Shown here: positions 7,399 to 14,978 of the stretch, in pieces | Position numbering within the stretch: position 1 is the stretch's first letter | Layout of the letters: every line of letters begins with the position of its first letter | Assembly: GCA_902774905.1 (NCBI GenBank) | Contig: CACYKF010000006.1 | Span: forward strand, 1 to 51,778 | DNA: 51,778 bases | Origin: an uncultured bacterium | GTDB lineage: Bacteria > Cyanobacteriota > Vampirovibrionia > Gastranaerophilales > Gastranaerophilaceae | Direction: 5' to 3' | Notes under the pieces: model-generated | Seen by the model: the letters and a program-made list of their open reading frames with translations, nothing else | Databases searched by the model: none | What the model was told of the DNA's origin: nothing | Translations under genes and position numbers: made by a program

Positions 7399-7480
7399 GT
7401 CGATGTGCCGGAAGTTGTCTTCGACAACCCTCTCCTCGAACGATACTCAATCGTTCTCGTCGGCAGAGTACCACATCGAC
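7399..7480. repeat. Multi-hairpin palindromic element beside tRNA-Leu
   Basis: The outer arms GTCGATGTG (7399-7407) and CACATCGAC (7472-7480) close a structure with inner hairpins GTTGTC/GACAAC (7414-7428) and GAACGAT/ATCGTTC (7438-7456). One outer arm equals the first nine bases of tRNA-Leu. The 3-nt loop of one arm and the missing T arm rule out a functional tRNA. Confidence 0.55.
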
Positions 7481-7499
7481 ATAATGGCATATTGCAAAG

Positions 7500-7520
7500 A
7501 TTCTGAATCAAGTTCAGAAT
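7500..7520. repeat. R7 palindromic repeat
   Basis: ATTCTGAA (7500-7507) and TTCAGAAT (7513-7520) flank TCAAG. The same palindrome is nested in the rpmB terminator at 38065-38085. Confidence 0.6.
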
Positions 7521-7572
7521 GGAATCTGCAAACATATCATAACACAAAAACTTTTTTCATACAAAAAGATTA

Positions 7573-7600
7573 TTGAAGTTAACTCTTTCTATTGTAAAAT
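7573..7600 (+). promoter_or_regulatory. Promoter of barrel-like gene (leaderless layout)
   Basis: TTGAAG (7573-7578), a 16-nt spacer and TAAAAT (7595-7600) end exactly 6 nt before ATG 7607. No Shine-Dalgarno sequence is present. Confidence 0.65.
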
Positions 7601-7606
7601 GTGGGT

Positions 7607-8527
7607 ATGAAACGGATAGTTTTAGGTTTGTTAGTATTTTCGTTTACATTTATGCCCGCTTTTTCACAGGAATTTGACATAAATTCGTTTTTTGTTGCTC
7701 AAAACGGAGTATTCAAATACCATATTCCTGATGAAGAAGATGAACAAACAGAAGAACAATCTCAAAATCTAAAAACAGATGAAGTTACTGTAAAGGAAGA
7801 TATTGTCAGTGATGATGTTACGGCAGATACTTCAGGAATTTCCAAATATGATTCTGACCAAGAAATCTCTAATGAAGATGATTATGAATTAGAAGATATG
7901 TATGGTTATGTTCTGCACGGTTATGCCGAGTATTTTGATGATGAAGAAAATGCTATCTCACTTGATTTGCCTGAAAATGAATATCTTGTTTTGAATATCA
8001 AAAAACCTGTTGCGATAGAAGGTAAATATTTTGGTTATCTTCAGTCTTCACCGTCGTTATTTGATAATAATTATACAAAATATAACGGTTCTGAATACAG
8101 TATTTCGCCTATATCAGGTTCAAGTTCAAAATCTGTCGGCGGTTTTAGTGCAGGTGCAACATATTCTCAAGGTATAGATTACGGTGAACTTGAGCAGTCA
8201 TCAGGGATATTTACAAAATATCAGTACAAAAGATTTTCCATAAGCACTTCTTATGCAAAAACCGTAAATACCACAAATAATACATATAACGATAATTTTT
8301 ATATAATGCCTGAATTAAAGTTAAGTCAATATTTTACAATAAAAAATATACTTTCTGCCGACACTGTCAAAAAACGCAAGAAAGCAGAAGTTGTCTTATC
8401 AGTCAATCCGTTTGGGAATAAAGATTTTGACAGATTGCGTCTTGAATTTGGTGCAAGCGGAACTTATGATGAAGTTAATAATGCTTTTAAAAATCAGTTA
8501 AAATTTTCAACAATGTATAAATTTTAG
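7607..8527 (+). CDS. Secreted acidic protein with beta-barrel-like C-terminus
   Basis: This 306-aa protein has a signal peptide ending at AFSQ (about residue 21), an acidic D/E-rich linker (about 40-100) and a C-terminal half of alternating polar and aromatic beta strands (AGATYSQGIDYG, YKRFSISTSYAKT, LKFSTMYKF). It ends in Phe, as outer-membrane barrel proteins do. That suggests outer-membrane localisation in a diderm cell. No named family is recognised. A GTG at 7601 is also in frame, but ATG 7607 fits both the signal peptide and a promoter whose -10 box ends 6 nt before it. Confidence 0.7.
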   Translation: MKRIVLGLLVFSFTFMPAFSQEFDINSFFVAQNGVFKYHIPDEEDEQTEEQSQNLKTDEVTVKEDIVSDDVTADTSGISKYDSDQEISNEDDYELEDMYGYVLHGYAEYFDDEENAISLDLPENEYLVLNIKKPVAIEGKYFGYLQSSPSLFDNNYTKYNGSEYSISPISGSSSKSVGGFSAGATYSQGIDYGELEQSSGIFTKYQYKRFSISTSYAKTVNTTNNTYNDNFYIMPELKLSQYFTIKNILSADTVKKRKKAEVVLSVNPFGNKDFDRLRLEFGASGTYDEVNNAFKNQLKFSTMYKF

Positions 8528-8631
8528 AGTTTGTAAATATTTGTTACAAATTTTTCGTTTTTTCTAAAGTTTTGCATTGAACACTCCGACTAAAAGTATG
8601 TTGAGTTTAATACATATTAAGGAGTGTAGAA

Positions 8632-8841
8632 ATGTCTGAAAAAAGAATTATGGATGTAGAAGATTTGATGATTGATTATGCTGAAATGACAAGTTTTGAT
8701 TTCGGTACTTTATCAAACGAAGAAATGGATACTTTAAACAAGATAACTAATACAGAGTATATGAAAAAACCTATTCCGTTTAAATATGGCAATTTTAAGA
8801 TGGCAGATTTCTTTCACGAATTGATGTCAGACAGAGGTTAA
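8632..8841 (+). CDS. Small acidic hypothetical protein, 69 aa
   Basis: AAGGAG (8620-8625) is well spaced from ATG 8632. The acidic soluble product (MSEKRIMDVEDLMIDYAEM...) is rich in Met, Asp and Glu and has no cysteine, signal or membrane segment. I do not recognise it. The next small gene begins 28 nt after its stop on the same strand and a shared terminator follows, so the two form a mini-operon that may encode interacting partners. A regulator or adaptor role is possible, but nothing in the sequence proves it. Confidence 0.65.
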   Translation: MSEKRIMDVEDLMIDYAEMTSFDFGTLSNEEMDTLNKITNTEYMKKPIPFKYGNFKMADFFHELMSDRG

Positions 8842-8869
8842 TTGCTGAAGATTTTGGAGATATGTGAAC

Positions 8870-9106
8870 ATGAACGAAGAAAGATGGCTATTTGAAAAAG
8901 GATGTTTCTTAGGAGGCTGGAATGATGATATTCCGGTCAAAAAAGAAACCCCGATTGAATCAGTCACCAAACTGCAGGATAAAGATATGAACACTTTACT
9001 TGCAGAACTTGAGGACATCAAACATCACATTGAAGATGTCAAACAAAGGCAGTGGCATTTGGCAAAACTGATTGAATATCACAATCACGGTTTTGTCGCA
9101 GATTAA
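8870..9106 (+). CDS. Small coiled-coil hypothetical protein, 78 aa
   Basis: This is the second gene of a two-gene unit. ATG 8870 lies 10 nt after GGAG (8856-8859). A GTG at 8864 is also in frame but too close to that site. The N-terminus is aromatic and Gly-rich (ERWLFEKGCFLGGWNDD), and residues about 40-72 form a probable amphipathic coiled coil (LLAELEDIKHHIEDVKQRQ). It is unrecognised and cytoplasmic. The pairing with the acidic 69-aa protein upstream suggests a small complex. A strong terminator follows. Confidence 0.65.
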   Translation: MNEERWLFEKGCFLGGWNDDIPVKKETPIESVTKLQDKDMNTLLAELEDIKHHIEDVKQRQWHLAKLIEYHNHGFVAD

Positions 9107-9138
9107 CGGCTACCAGAACAAATTTACACAAATTTATA

Positions 9139-9168
9139 GGGCATAAACATTGTTTATGCCCTTTTGTT
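9139..9168 (+). terminator. Terminator of small-protein operon
   Basis: GGGCATAAAC (9139-9148) and GTTTATGCCC (9152-9161) form a perfect 10-bp stem with an ATT loop, then TTTTGTTTT. Confidence 0.9.
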
Positions 9169-9191
9169 TTAATTTTTTTGTAAAGTGCTTT

Positions 9192-9569
9192 TTAGTAGTA
9201 TGATCTCCAGCCTTTACCGCCTGCGTTCCAGTAAGAATTACCCTGACTTCTTTGTTTTGTTCTGATTCTTACTCTCGGTTTAGTTTGAACCGGTACCGGT
9301 TCACCTTTTGCTGCTGCATTCTGCGGAACCATATTAGGGTCTGTTTCAACCTGACTTGCAGGAACATAAGTTGCTTCATAAGTACCGTTTGCACTTGATG
9401 AAGCATTTGAATTTGATGAAACTGTTTGATTGACACCTTCTGCAATGGCTGATTTTGCCGTAGGTTCAGGCCCGATAGACAAAACTGTTGATATCGGTAA
9501 CAGACTTTCTGCACAGGCAAATGATGGGATTAACATCATAACTGCCAATAATAACGCTGTTTTTTTCAT
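9192..9569 (-). CDS. Secreted low-complexity protein, 125 aa
   Basis: A clear signal peptide (KKTALLLAVMMLIPSFACA, about residues 2-20) is followed by a disordered Ser/Asn/Ala-rich segment (VSSNSNASSSANGTYEA) and a basic, Arg/Lys/Gly-rich tail with aromatic residues (RVRIRTKQRSQGN, ending WRSYY). The tail could bind nucleic acid or envelope polymers, but this is guesswork. The mature protein has no cysteine apart from the one at the signal peptide end, so a lipoprotein is possible though the lipobox is poor. AGGAG stands 8 nt before the ATG. Confidence 0.7.
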   Translation of the reverse strand: MKKTALLLAVMMLIPSFACAESLLPISTVLSIGPEPTAKSAIAEGVNQTVSSNSNASSSANGTYEATYVPASQVETDPNMVPQNAAAKGEPVPVQTKPRVRIRTKQRSQGNSYWNAGGKGWRSYY

Positions 9570-9682
9570 TTTGTACTCCTGTTATTCATTTTATATTACA
9601 TTTTATATTATAATTATATTATAACATAAATCTAAACAAAAATAAATTTGCTATTTATTATAAAACAAATGAGGGATAAAAA

Positions 9683-10528
9683 TTGCGCACAAGATTGCCT
9701 GAATATTTAAAACGACCGATAATTGATACCGAAAAAACAAGAGAGGTAAGAAAAATACTCAAAGTAAATTGTCTCAATACCGTTTGTGAAAATGCAAGAT
9801 GCCCCAACAAAAACGAATGTTATACAAAACACACCGCAACTTTTTTGATTATGGGTAACAATTGCACAAGGAATTGCCGTTATTGCAATATTACCTGCGC
9901 AAAACCGGAGCCTTTGGATATTGAAGAACCAAAACATATTGCACAGGCAGTAAAGGCGCTTAAATTAAAATATGCGGTTATAACATCCGTTACAAGAGAT
10001 GATTTAGATGATGGCGGTGCAGAACATTTCGCCAATTGTATTTATGAAATTAAAAAACTTTGTCCTGAAACAAAAATAGAAATTCTTACACCGGATTTTA
10101 AAAATAATAAAAATTCGCTTAATGTAATCATTAAGGCAAAACCTGATGTTTTTAATCATAATATTGAAACGGTAAAAGAAGTTTTTAAAATTGCGCGACC
10201 GCAGGGAAATTATCAAAATTCGCTTGATGTTTTGAAATATATTAAAGAAAACAGCGATATAAAAACAAAGTCAGGACTTATGATAGGTTTAGGCGAAACA
10301 TTTGAACAAATAAAATCTACAATGAAGGATTTGAATGAGGTTTGTTGTGATATTTTGACAATAGGACAGTATATTCAGCCATCAAAAGAACATCTTGAAG
10401 TTTCTAAATATTATACTTTAGACGAATACGAAATATTAAAACAAATGGCAAAAGAAAGCGAATTCAAAAACTATCAAATCGGACCATTGGTAAGAAGTTC
10501 TTATAATGCATCAGGACTGATTAAATAA
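9683..10528 (+). CDS. lipA: Lipoyl synthase
   Basis: This radical SAM enzyme inserts two sulfurs into octanoyl groups on lipoyl-dependent proteins. Both cluster motifs are intact: the auxiliary C-x4-C-x5-C (C35, C40, C46) and the radical SAM C-x3-C-x2-C (C61, C65, C68). The C-terminal RSSYNA matches the family's RSSYHA with Asn for His. At 281 aa it has normal length. The start is TTG at 9683, with GAGGGA 7 nt upstream, because no ATG precedes the conserved RLPEYLKRP. No lipB or lplA is nearby. It overlaps the convergent small gene by 8 nt. Confidence 0.95.
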   Translation: MRTRLPEYLKRPIIDTEKTREVRKILKVNCLNTVCENARCPNKNECYTKHTATFLIMGNNCTRNCRYCNITCAKPEPLDIEEPKHIAQAVKALKLKYAVITSVTRDDLDDGGAEHFANCIYEIKKLCPETKIEILTPDFKNNKNSLNVIIKAKPDVFNHNIETVKEVFKIARPQGNYQNSLDVLKYIKENSDIKTKSGLMIGLGETFEQIKSTMKDLNEVCCDILTIGQYIQPSKEHLEVSKYYTLDEYEILKQMAKESEFKNYQIGPLVRSSYNASGLIK

Positions 10529-10835
10529 CAACATCAATTTCTTCACCAAGTTCTTTGGATAATCGCTCAATTTCCTCTAATTTCAAATTTTTTTCTCTTA
10601 ATATAGATATGTTATTTAAAATTTTTTTTATATGCGGATTTTTACTTTCAATCATGCTGACATAATTTAATGCATTTTTATAGTAACCGACATGTCCGGG
10701 GAATTTTTGGTCAAAAGAACTGCATAAATTTTTTGCATCATTATAATCAAATATTCCTGAACCCATCTTTAAAAAAGAAGATGTTGGAATTTTTTGCCCG
10801 AAATTTATATTATTATAATTGTTTATAGCATTCAT
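10521..10835 (-). CDS. Small protein with N-terminal INFG motif, 104 aa
   Basis: The product starts MNAINNYNNINFGQK: an Asn-rich lead, then NFG at residues 12-14, as in the proteins at 26266 (ISFG) and 51183 (PNFG). The remainder is helical and ends in a probable coiled coil (LREKNLKLEEIERLSKELGEE). A TTG six codons upstream is in frame, but the ATG is preferred since it brings the motif close to the N-terminus as in its relatives. Function is unknown. It overlaps the 3' end of lipA by 8 nt. Confidence 0.6.
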   Translation of the reverse strand: MNAINNYNNINFGQKIPTSSFLKMGSGIFDYNDAKNLCSSFDQKFPGHVGYYKNALNYVSMIESKNPHIKKILNNISILREKNLKLEEIERLSKELGEEIDVVI

Positions 10836-10868
10836 ATCTGTTATAAAGTACAAACAAAATATTTTTTG

Positions 10869-12242
10869 TTATTTCAATTCAACTTTTGTTCCGTCAGGTG
10901 TGTCCTTTAAAACAATCCCGATATTATCAAGTGAAACTCTGATTTTATCGGCAATTTCCCAATTTTTCTCTGCTCTTGCTTTTTTGCGCAAGTCAAGAAT
11001 ATCATCCATAGACTCGAAAGTTTGCCCCAAAGCCTCTGATACAGACTTTATTGCTTTTGATAAATCTTCGTCACTTAAACCTGCTTTTTCAAAGGTGAAC
11101 CCAAGTGTCGTACCGAGTTTATAGAGAATTGTATAAGCGTCTTTTTCGTCTTTGTTTGCTCTTGTTGTAAGGTCAAACAGTACGGCAAGTGCTTTTGATG
11201 TGTTCAAATCTTCATCCATTGCTTCGCAAAAAGCCTTATATTCAGAGGTTTGTGTTATATCCAAATTCTCATTCACAGGAGTTTGTTTTGCGTTTGTCAA
11301 TCGTTTTGCACCTGCCTGAGCAGAGGCTAACGCTTCGTCAGAAAACTCAACAGGCATGCGATAATGATTTGTCAGAATAAATAATCGCAAAGTATTTGCA
11401 TCATAATTTTTGAGCATATCGTCTATTGTCAAAAAGTTGCCCAATGATTTTGACATTTTTTCTTTATTAATGGTCACAAATCCGTTGTGAAGCCAATAAT
11501 TTACAAATCTGCAATCGTTTGCACATTCACTCTGCGCAATTTCATTTTCGTGGTGCGGGAATATTAAATCTGCTCCGCCTGCGTGAATATCAATGGTTTT
11601 CCCCAAATGTTTGCGATTCATTGCGGAACATTCTATATGCCATCCCGGACGACCAACTCCCCATGGAGAATTATAACCGAATTTTTCGTCTTTTTTCCAA
11701 AGTGCAAAATCCAAAGGATCTTCTTTTTGTTCTCCAACAGCAATTCTTGCTCCGCTTTCAAGTTGGTCAATCGGCTGACCTGAAAGACTTCCGTACCTGC
11801 CGAATTTTTTAACTCTGAAATAAACATCACCATTTGATTCGTAAGCATAACCTTTTGCTATCAAATCCTTTACCATAGAAATCATTTCGCCCAGTGTTTT
11901 TGTGGCAAACGGCTCAATGTCGGGTTTCAGGTTATTTAGTTTATTCATTGAATTTGTAAATTGCTGATACCAATATTGCGAAACTTCTTGCGGTGTTTTG
12001 TTTTCTTTTTCCGCTTTTTTTAGGATTTTATCATCAACATCAGTGACATTTCTGCAATATGTAACATCATATCCTCTGAATTTGAGGTAACGGTATAAAA
12101 CATCCCAGGTTATATAGCATCTTGCGTGTCCAAGGTGTGCATAATCATATACAGTCGGCCCGCAGACATACATTTTGACCTTGTTTTCTTCAATTGGTTT
12201 AAATTCTTCTAATTTCCCAGAATATGTGTTAAATAATTGCAT
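10869..12242 (-). CDS. cysS: Cysteinyl-tRNA synthetase
   Basis: This class I synthetase of 457 aa charges tRNA-Cys. Visible motifs are the zinc ligand C27 in MYVCGPTVYDYAHLGHAR, the HIGH-type HLGH (36-39), a further zinc Cys and His in GWHIECSAM and HAGGADLIFPHHENE, and KMSKS in NKEKMSKSLGNF. The C-terminal helical tRNA-binding region is complete. AAAGGAG precedes the ATG, and a GTCGGCAT palindrome (12255-12274) forms a hairpin immediately upstream of that ribosome site, so it may affect translation or merely be an inserted repeat. There are no operon partners. Confidence 0.97.
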   Translation of the reverse strand: MQLFNTYSGKLEEFKPIEENKVKMYVCGPTVYDYAHLGHARCYITWDVLYRYLKFRGYDVTYCRNVTDVDDKILKKAEKENKTPQEVSQYWYQQFTNSMNKLNNLKPDIEPFATKTLGEMISMVKDLIAKGYAYESNGDVYFRVKKFGRYGSLSGQPIDQLESGARIAVGEQKEDPLDFALWKKDEKFGYNSPWGVGRPGWHIECSAMNRKHLGKTIDIHAGGADLIFPHHENEIAQSECANDCRFVNYWLHNGFVTINKEKMSKSLGNFLTIDDMLKNYDANTLRLFILTNHYRMPVEFSDEALASAQAGAKRLTNAKQTPVNENLDITQTSEYKAFCEAMDEDLNTSKALAVLFDLTTRANKDEKDAYTILYKLGTTLGFTFEKAGLSDEDLSKAIKSVSEALGQTFESMDDILDLRKKARAEKNWEIADKIRVSLDNIGIVLKDTPDGTKVELK

Positions 12243-12254
12243 TTTTACTCCTTT

Positions 12255-12274
12255 GTCGGCATAGTAATGCCGAC
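12255..12274. repeat. R6 palindrome in cysS leader
   Basis: GTCGGCAT-AGTA-ATGCCGAC is a perfect 8-bp hairpin followed by CTACAAA. The same unit with loop TGTA stands at 37911-37930 after the dehydrogenase gene, so this is an interspersed repeat and not a cysS-specific element. Confidence 0.7.
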
Positions 12275-12404
12275 CTACAAAATTATATTATCACAAATAA
12301 ATGTAAACAAATGTGAACATGTCTAAATTTTCATGGCAATTTTTGGTATAAAAAATATTTAATAAATATATATCGTAATAGAACACGAAGAAAGGATTGA
12401 GACG

Positions 12405-12863
12405 ATGGGTAACATTATTCCTGTAAAATTGAGTGTATGCGTAAATGGTAAGTATGAACCAAGAACCATATATGCCGAAGAAGGTATGAGCATATCATTT
12501 GGCGGTAAATCATACAAATTCACAAAAGATGCAAAGGCAATCGTAATGGATGCAAAATATTATGCTGCATTGGGCGGAGTATCGCAAGAAGTAAGAGAAA
12601 AAGACCCCCACAATAAAGATTCTTATGTTTTAACTAATTCTGATGTGGCAAATGTTTATAACAACAGACATGACGGATTTGGTATATTACAAAACCATGT
12701 AAATAATGCTCAGGACAGATTAGCGACAGGTTCTAAATTGAAAACAAGCCCTGAGACCGGCAATGCAACTGATGTAAGTCCGCAGCAAAACGGATTGACT
12801 ATTCATTTAAGAGATAGTCATAATAAATCAACGGGTTCTATCAGTATATTTAAAGCGAAATAG
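12405..12863 (+). CDS. Hypothetical protein, 152 aa
   Basis: AAAGGA is well placed before ATG 12405. The soluble product has a beta-rich N-terminal half (KLSVCVNGKYEPRTIYAEE, ISFGGKSYKF) and a polar Asn/Ser/Gln-rich C-terminal half, without signal peptide or membrane helix. It is not a family I can name. The internal SFGGK resembles the N-terminal FG motif of other small proteins here, but at residue 31 this is probably coincidence. Its 3' end overlaps the convergent peptidase gene by 14 nt, and no terminator is visible between them. Confidence 0.65.
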   Translation: MGNIIPVKLSVCVNGKYEPRTIYAEEGMSISFGGKSYKFTKDAKAIVMDAKYYAALGGVSQEVREKDPHNKDSYVLTNSDVANVYNNRHDGFGILQNHVNNAQDRLATGSKLKTSPETGNATDVSPQQNGLTIHLRDSHNKSTGSISIFKAK

Positions 12864-13926
12864 AACTTAATGTATCAAAAATTTCAAATACCGGTTGTTC
12901 AAGTTGATCAATCGGTATTTTTTCGTCTAATTCGAGTGTAACAGTCGGGATATTGCGTTCAACCCCGCAATATGTACCGAAACTCCCCGGTGTTGGGTAG
13001 CCGATACTTGCCTCAACAGGATAACCGATAATATCTGATATTTTTTGTGCAATATCTTGTGCCGGCCCGTCATAATTAACTATTTTATATGGTGCATGCA
13101 AGGTTAAAATCATTTTCGGCTGATATTTTTCAATAATATCAATAACAAATTGAGTTTCAATTTCGCTGCCTGCTGATTTTCCCACATAATAATCATCAGG
13201 ATTATTTCCTGCGGCACTTGTATCTTCCCCCCAATTTGCGGTTGGAAAATTCCTGTTTAAATCAACCCCGTTTGCATTTGTTCTTGTGCCGTTTTGAAGC
13301 CCGTCAGGGTTTAAACAAGGGATGAATAACAGATTATCACTATTACCCTCCCCTTGAGGGAGGGTGGGAATTTCAAATTCCCGGGTGGGGGATATTTTAT
13401 CTTTTATATATTCTAAAACACTTTCGATATCTTTTGAAATATCATTATTAAATATTCGTATAACCTCAAAACCTGCATTTTTTAAAAATATATCTCTTTT
13501 TTTGTCATATTCTTTGTTATCTATATGTTGACTGCCATCAAGTTCAATTATAATTTTTGGATAAAAACAAGTAAAATCGGCAATATAAGGTCCTATAGGT
13601 TGTTGCCTTCTGAATTTTAAACCTAAAAATTGGCTTCTTCTTAAATATTGCCACAATATTTGTTCATTTGGAGTTGGGTTATTTCTTAATTCTTTAGATT
13701 TTTCCTTTGCGAACACACTATATTTATGTCCCCACCCCGAAATCACAGATTTCGACCCTCCCTCAAGGGGAGGGTATTCTCCTATTAAATATTTCTCAAT
13801 CAGGTATTTTCCCTGAGGCTCGTCACCATGAAAAACACCGATTATTAAAACATTATTTTTATTCGGTGTTCCGATAAGTTCTATTTTATTGCCAAGCTTT
13901 GTTGTTGCAGATTTTAATATTTTCAT
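12850..13926 (-). CDS. MpaA-like M14 peptidase interrupted in frame by a DUF559 nuclease cassette
   Basis: Residues 1-49 and about 195-358 form an M14 zinc carboxypeptidase-like domain close to murein peptide amidase MpaA. It has FHGDEPQG (zinc ligands H33, E36), CLNPDGLQNGTRTNANG then VDLNRNFP, a late zinc His in LTLHAPY, and a C-terminal LELDE with the catalytic Glu. Residues about 50-194 are foreign. They form a complete DUF559/Vsr-like domain (NPTPNEQILW, KFRRQQPIGPYIADF with D117, IIELDGSQH with E128/D130, a late IRIFNND), flanked by peptides translated from R3 palindromes (PPLEGGSKSVISGWG and PTREFEIPTLPQGEG). The frame stays open throughout, so a fusion protein is plausible. ATG 13926 is chosen over a GTG at 13932 that lies in a repeat. 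Confidence 0.85.
   Translation of the reverse strand: MKILKSATTKLGNKIELIGTPNKNNVLIIGVFHGDEPQGKYLIEKYLIGEYPPLEGGSKSVISGWGHKYSVFAKEKSKELRNNPTPNEQILWQYLRRSQFLGLKFRRQQPIGPYIADFTCFYPKIIIELDGSQHIDNKEYDKKRDIFLKNAGFEVIRIFNNDISKDIESVLEYIKDKISPTREFEIPTLPQGEGNSDNLLFIPCLNPDGLQNGTRTNANGVDLNRNFPTANWGEDTSAAGNNPDDYYVGKSAGSEIETQFVIDIIEKYQPKMILTLHAPYKIVNYDGPAQDIAQKISDIIGYPVEASIGYPTPGSFGTYCGVERNIPTVTLELDEKIPIDQLEQPVFEIFDTLSSISL
13344..13776 (-). mobile_element. DUF559 nuclease cassette with 22-bp terminal inverted repeats
   Basis: The 433-bp segment begins with TACCCTCCCCTTGAGG... (13344-13365). It ends with the exact reverse complement of those 22 bases (13755-13776). Each end is the outer half of an R3 palindrome unit (13344-13391 and 13730-13776, inverted to each other), and the DUF559 domain fills the middle. 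TA stands at both outer edges. The host M14 frame continues on either side. I infer a self-contained nuclease element; the insertion and transposition mechanism is unknown. Confidence 0.75.
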
Positions 13927-13973
13927 CCCCACCCCGAAATCGTAGATTTCGACCTTCCCTCAAGGGGAAGGTA
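13927..13973. repeat. Solo R3 palindrome between ftsY and the M14 gene
   Basis: This 47-bp unit, CCCCACCCCGAAATC...AAGGGGAAGGTA, fills the whole gap between the ftsY stop and the peptidase ATG. Compared with the copy at 13730 it has CTTCC/GGAAG where that has CCTCC/GGAGG, a compensatory change on both arms. Confidence 0.85.
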
Positions 13974-13976
13974 TTA

Positions 13977-14894
13977 TTATTCAAACAATGCGTTAATAAA
14001 ATCGTCAGCATTGAAAGGTTTTACATCTTCCATTTTTTCGCCGACCCCGACAAGTTTTACAGGCAATTTCATTTCTTTTGCAATAGCCAAAATAATCGCC
14101 CCTTTTGCACTTCCGTCAAGTTTTGTCAATGCGGCACAGGTAAGATTTACACACTCGCCAAAAACTTTTGCCTGTTGCAGACCGTTTTGACCTGTATTTG
14201 CATCAAGTACCAAAATACTTTCCCTCAAAGATTCAGGTGCTTGTTTATCAATAACTGTTTTGATTTTTTTGAGTTCTTCCATAAGGTTAAACTTGTTTTG
14301 CAAACGCCCTGCGGTATCTACCAAAATTACATCATAATTTTCACTTCTTGCTTTTTGGATTGCTTCATAAACAACAGATGCCGGGTCTGCTTTATCTCTG
14401 CGCACAATATCTGCCCCTGCTCTGACAGACCAAATATTTAACTGTTCTTCTGCTGCTGCTCTAAAAGTATCTCCTGCCGCAACCAAAACTTTTTTGCCTT
14501 CTTGTTTAAATTTGTAAGCAAGTTTTGCAATCAAAGTTGTTTTTCCTGCGCCGTTTACCCCTGTTATGAAATAAATGTTCAGTTCTCCGTCTTTGAAATT
14601 TAATTCGGTTGAACCTGCTTCATAAAGAGTTTTTTTAAATTCTTCTTTTAAGTAGTTTTTCAATTCAGATGGTTTTGCACCTTTTTTTGAACGCAGATTA
14701 TCAACAAGTTCTGATGCGTAAGTTACCCCCAAATCTGCACCGATTAAAGTGTCTTCTATGTCATCAAGCGCAAACTCAGAGTACTGTTCCTCGCTTTGGT
14801 CAACATTAGAAAGTACATTCCCGACCAAATTCTTTGCCGTATTTGACACGGTTTGCTTAAAATCTTCAATTTTTTCTTTAAAAAATCCAAACAT
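13977..14894 (-). CDS. ftsY: Signal recognition particle receptor FtsY
   Basis: This 305-aa NG-domain GTPase receives SRP-bound ribosomes at the inner membrane for co-translational insertion. It has G1 GVNGAGKTT (112-120), the family motif DTFRAAA (142-148), G3 DTAGR (193-197), G4 TKLD (257-260) and a C-terminal GVGEKMEDVKPF. The acidic A domain is short, as in many non-proteobacterial forms. On the minus strand TAATAT stands 6 nt before the ATG and no Shine-Dalgarno sequence is seen, so the transcript may be leaderless. The peptidase gene follows after one R3 repeat and is likely co-transcribed. Confidence 0.96.
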   Translation of the reverse strand: MFGFFKEKIEDFKQTVSNTAKNLVGNVLSNVDQSEEQYSEFALDDIEDTLIGADLGVTYASELVDNLRSKKGAKPSELKNYLKEEFKKTLYEAGSTELNFKDGELNIYFITGVNGAGKTTLIAKLAYKFKQEGKKVLVAAGDTFRAAAEEQLNIWSVRAGADIVRRDKADPASVVYEAIQKARSENYDVILVDTAGRLQNKFNLMEELKKIKTVIDKQAPESLRESILVLDANTGQNGLQQAKVFGECVNLTCAALTKLDGSAKGAIILAIAKEMKLPVKLVGVGEKMEDVKPFNADDFINALFE

Positions 14895-14900
14895 AAATAC

Positions 14901-14906
14901 ATATTA
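14901..14906 (-). promoter_or_regulatory. -10-like box (TAATAT) before ftsY
   Basis: The box is separated from the ftsY ATG by exactly 6 nt (GTATTT), the same spacing as at six or more other genes here. It is a weaker match than the others. Confidence 0.4.
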
Positions 14907-14978
14907 GCATAAAATTTTTATTGCATTTTATTTTTTAAGTTCTATTATATGTTTATATTGAAAAGAAGGAGCGTATAT

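Noticed and set aside
7399-7480. A second tRNA
   Set aside because: It has tRNA-like closing arms, but one hairpin has a 3-nt loop and there is no T arm or proper anticodon arm, so it is a palindromic element.
10813-11124. Plus-strand open frames over cysS (also at 11189 and 11519)
   Set aside because: They are antisense shadows of a well-conserved synthetase with no ribosome sites.
13344-13776. An intein in the M14 peptidase
   Set aside because: There are no splice-junction residues or Hint-domain blocks. The insert is a DUF559 domain with DNA terminal inverted repeats.
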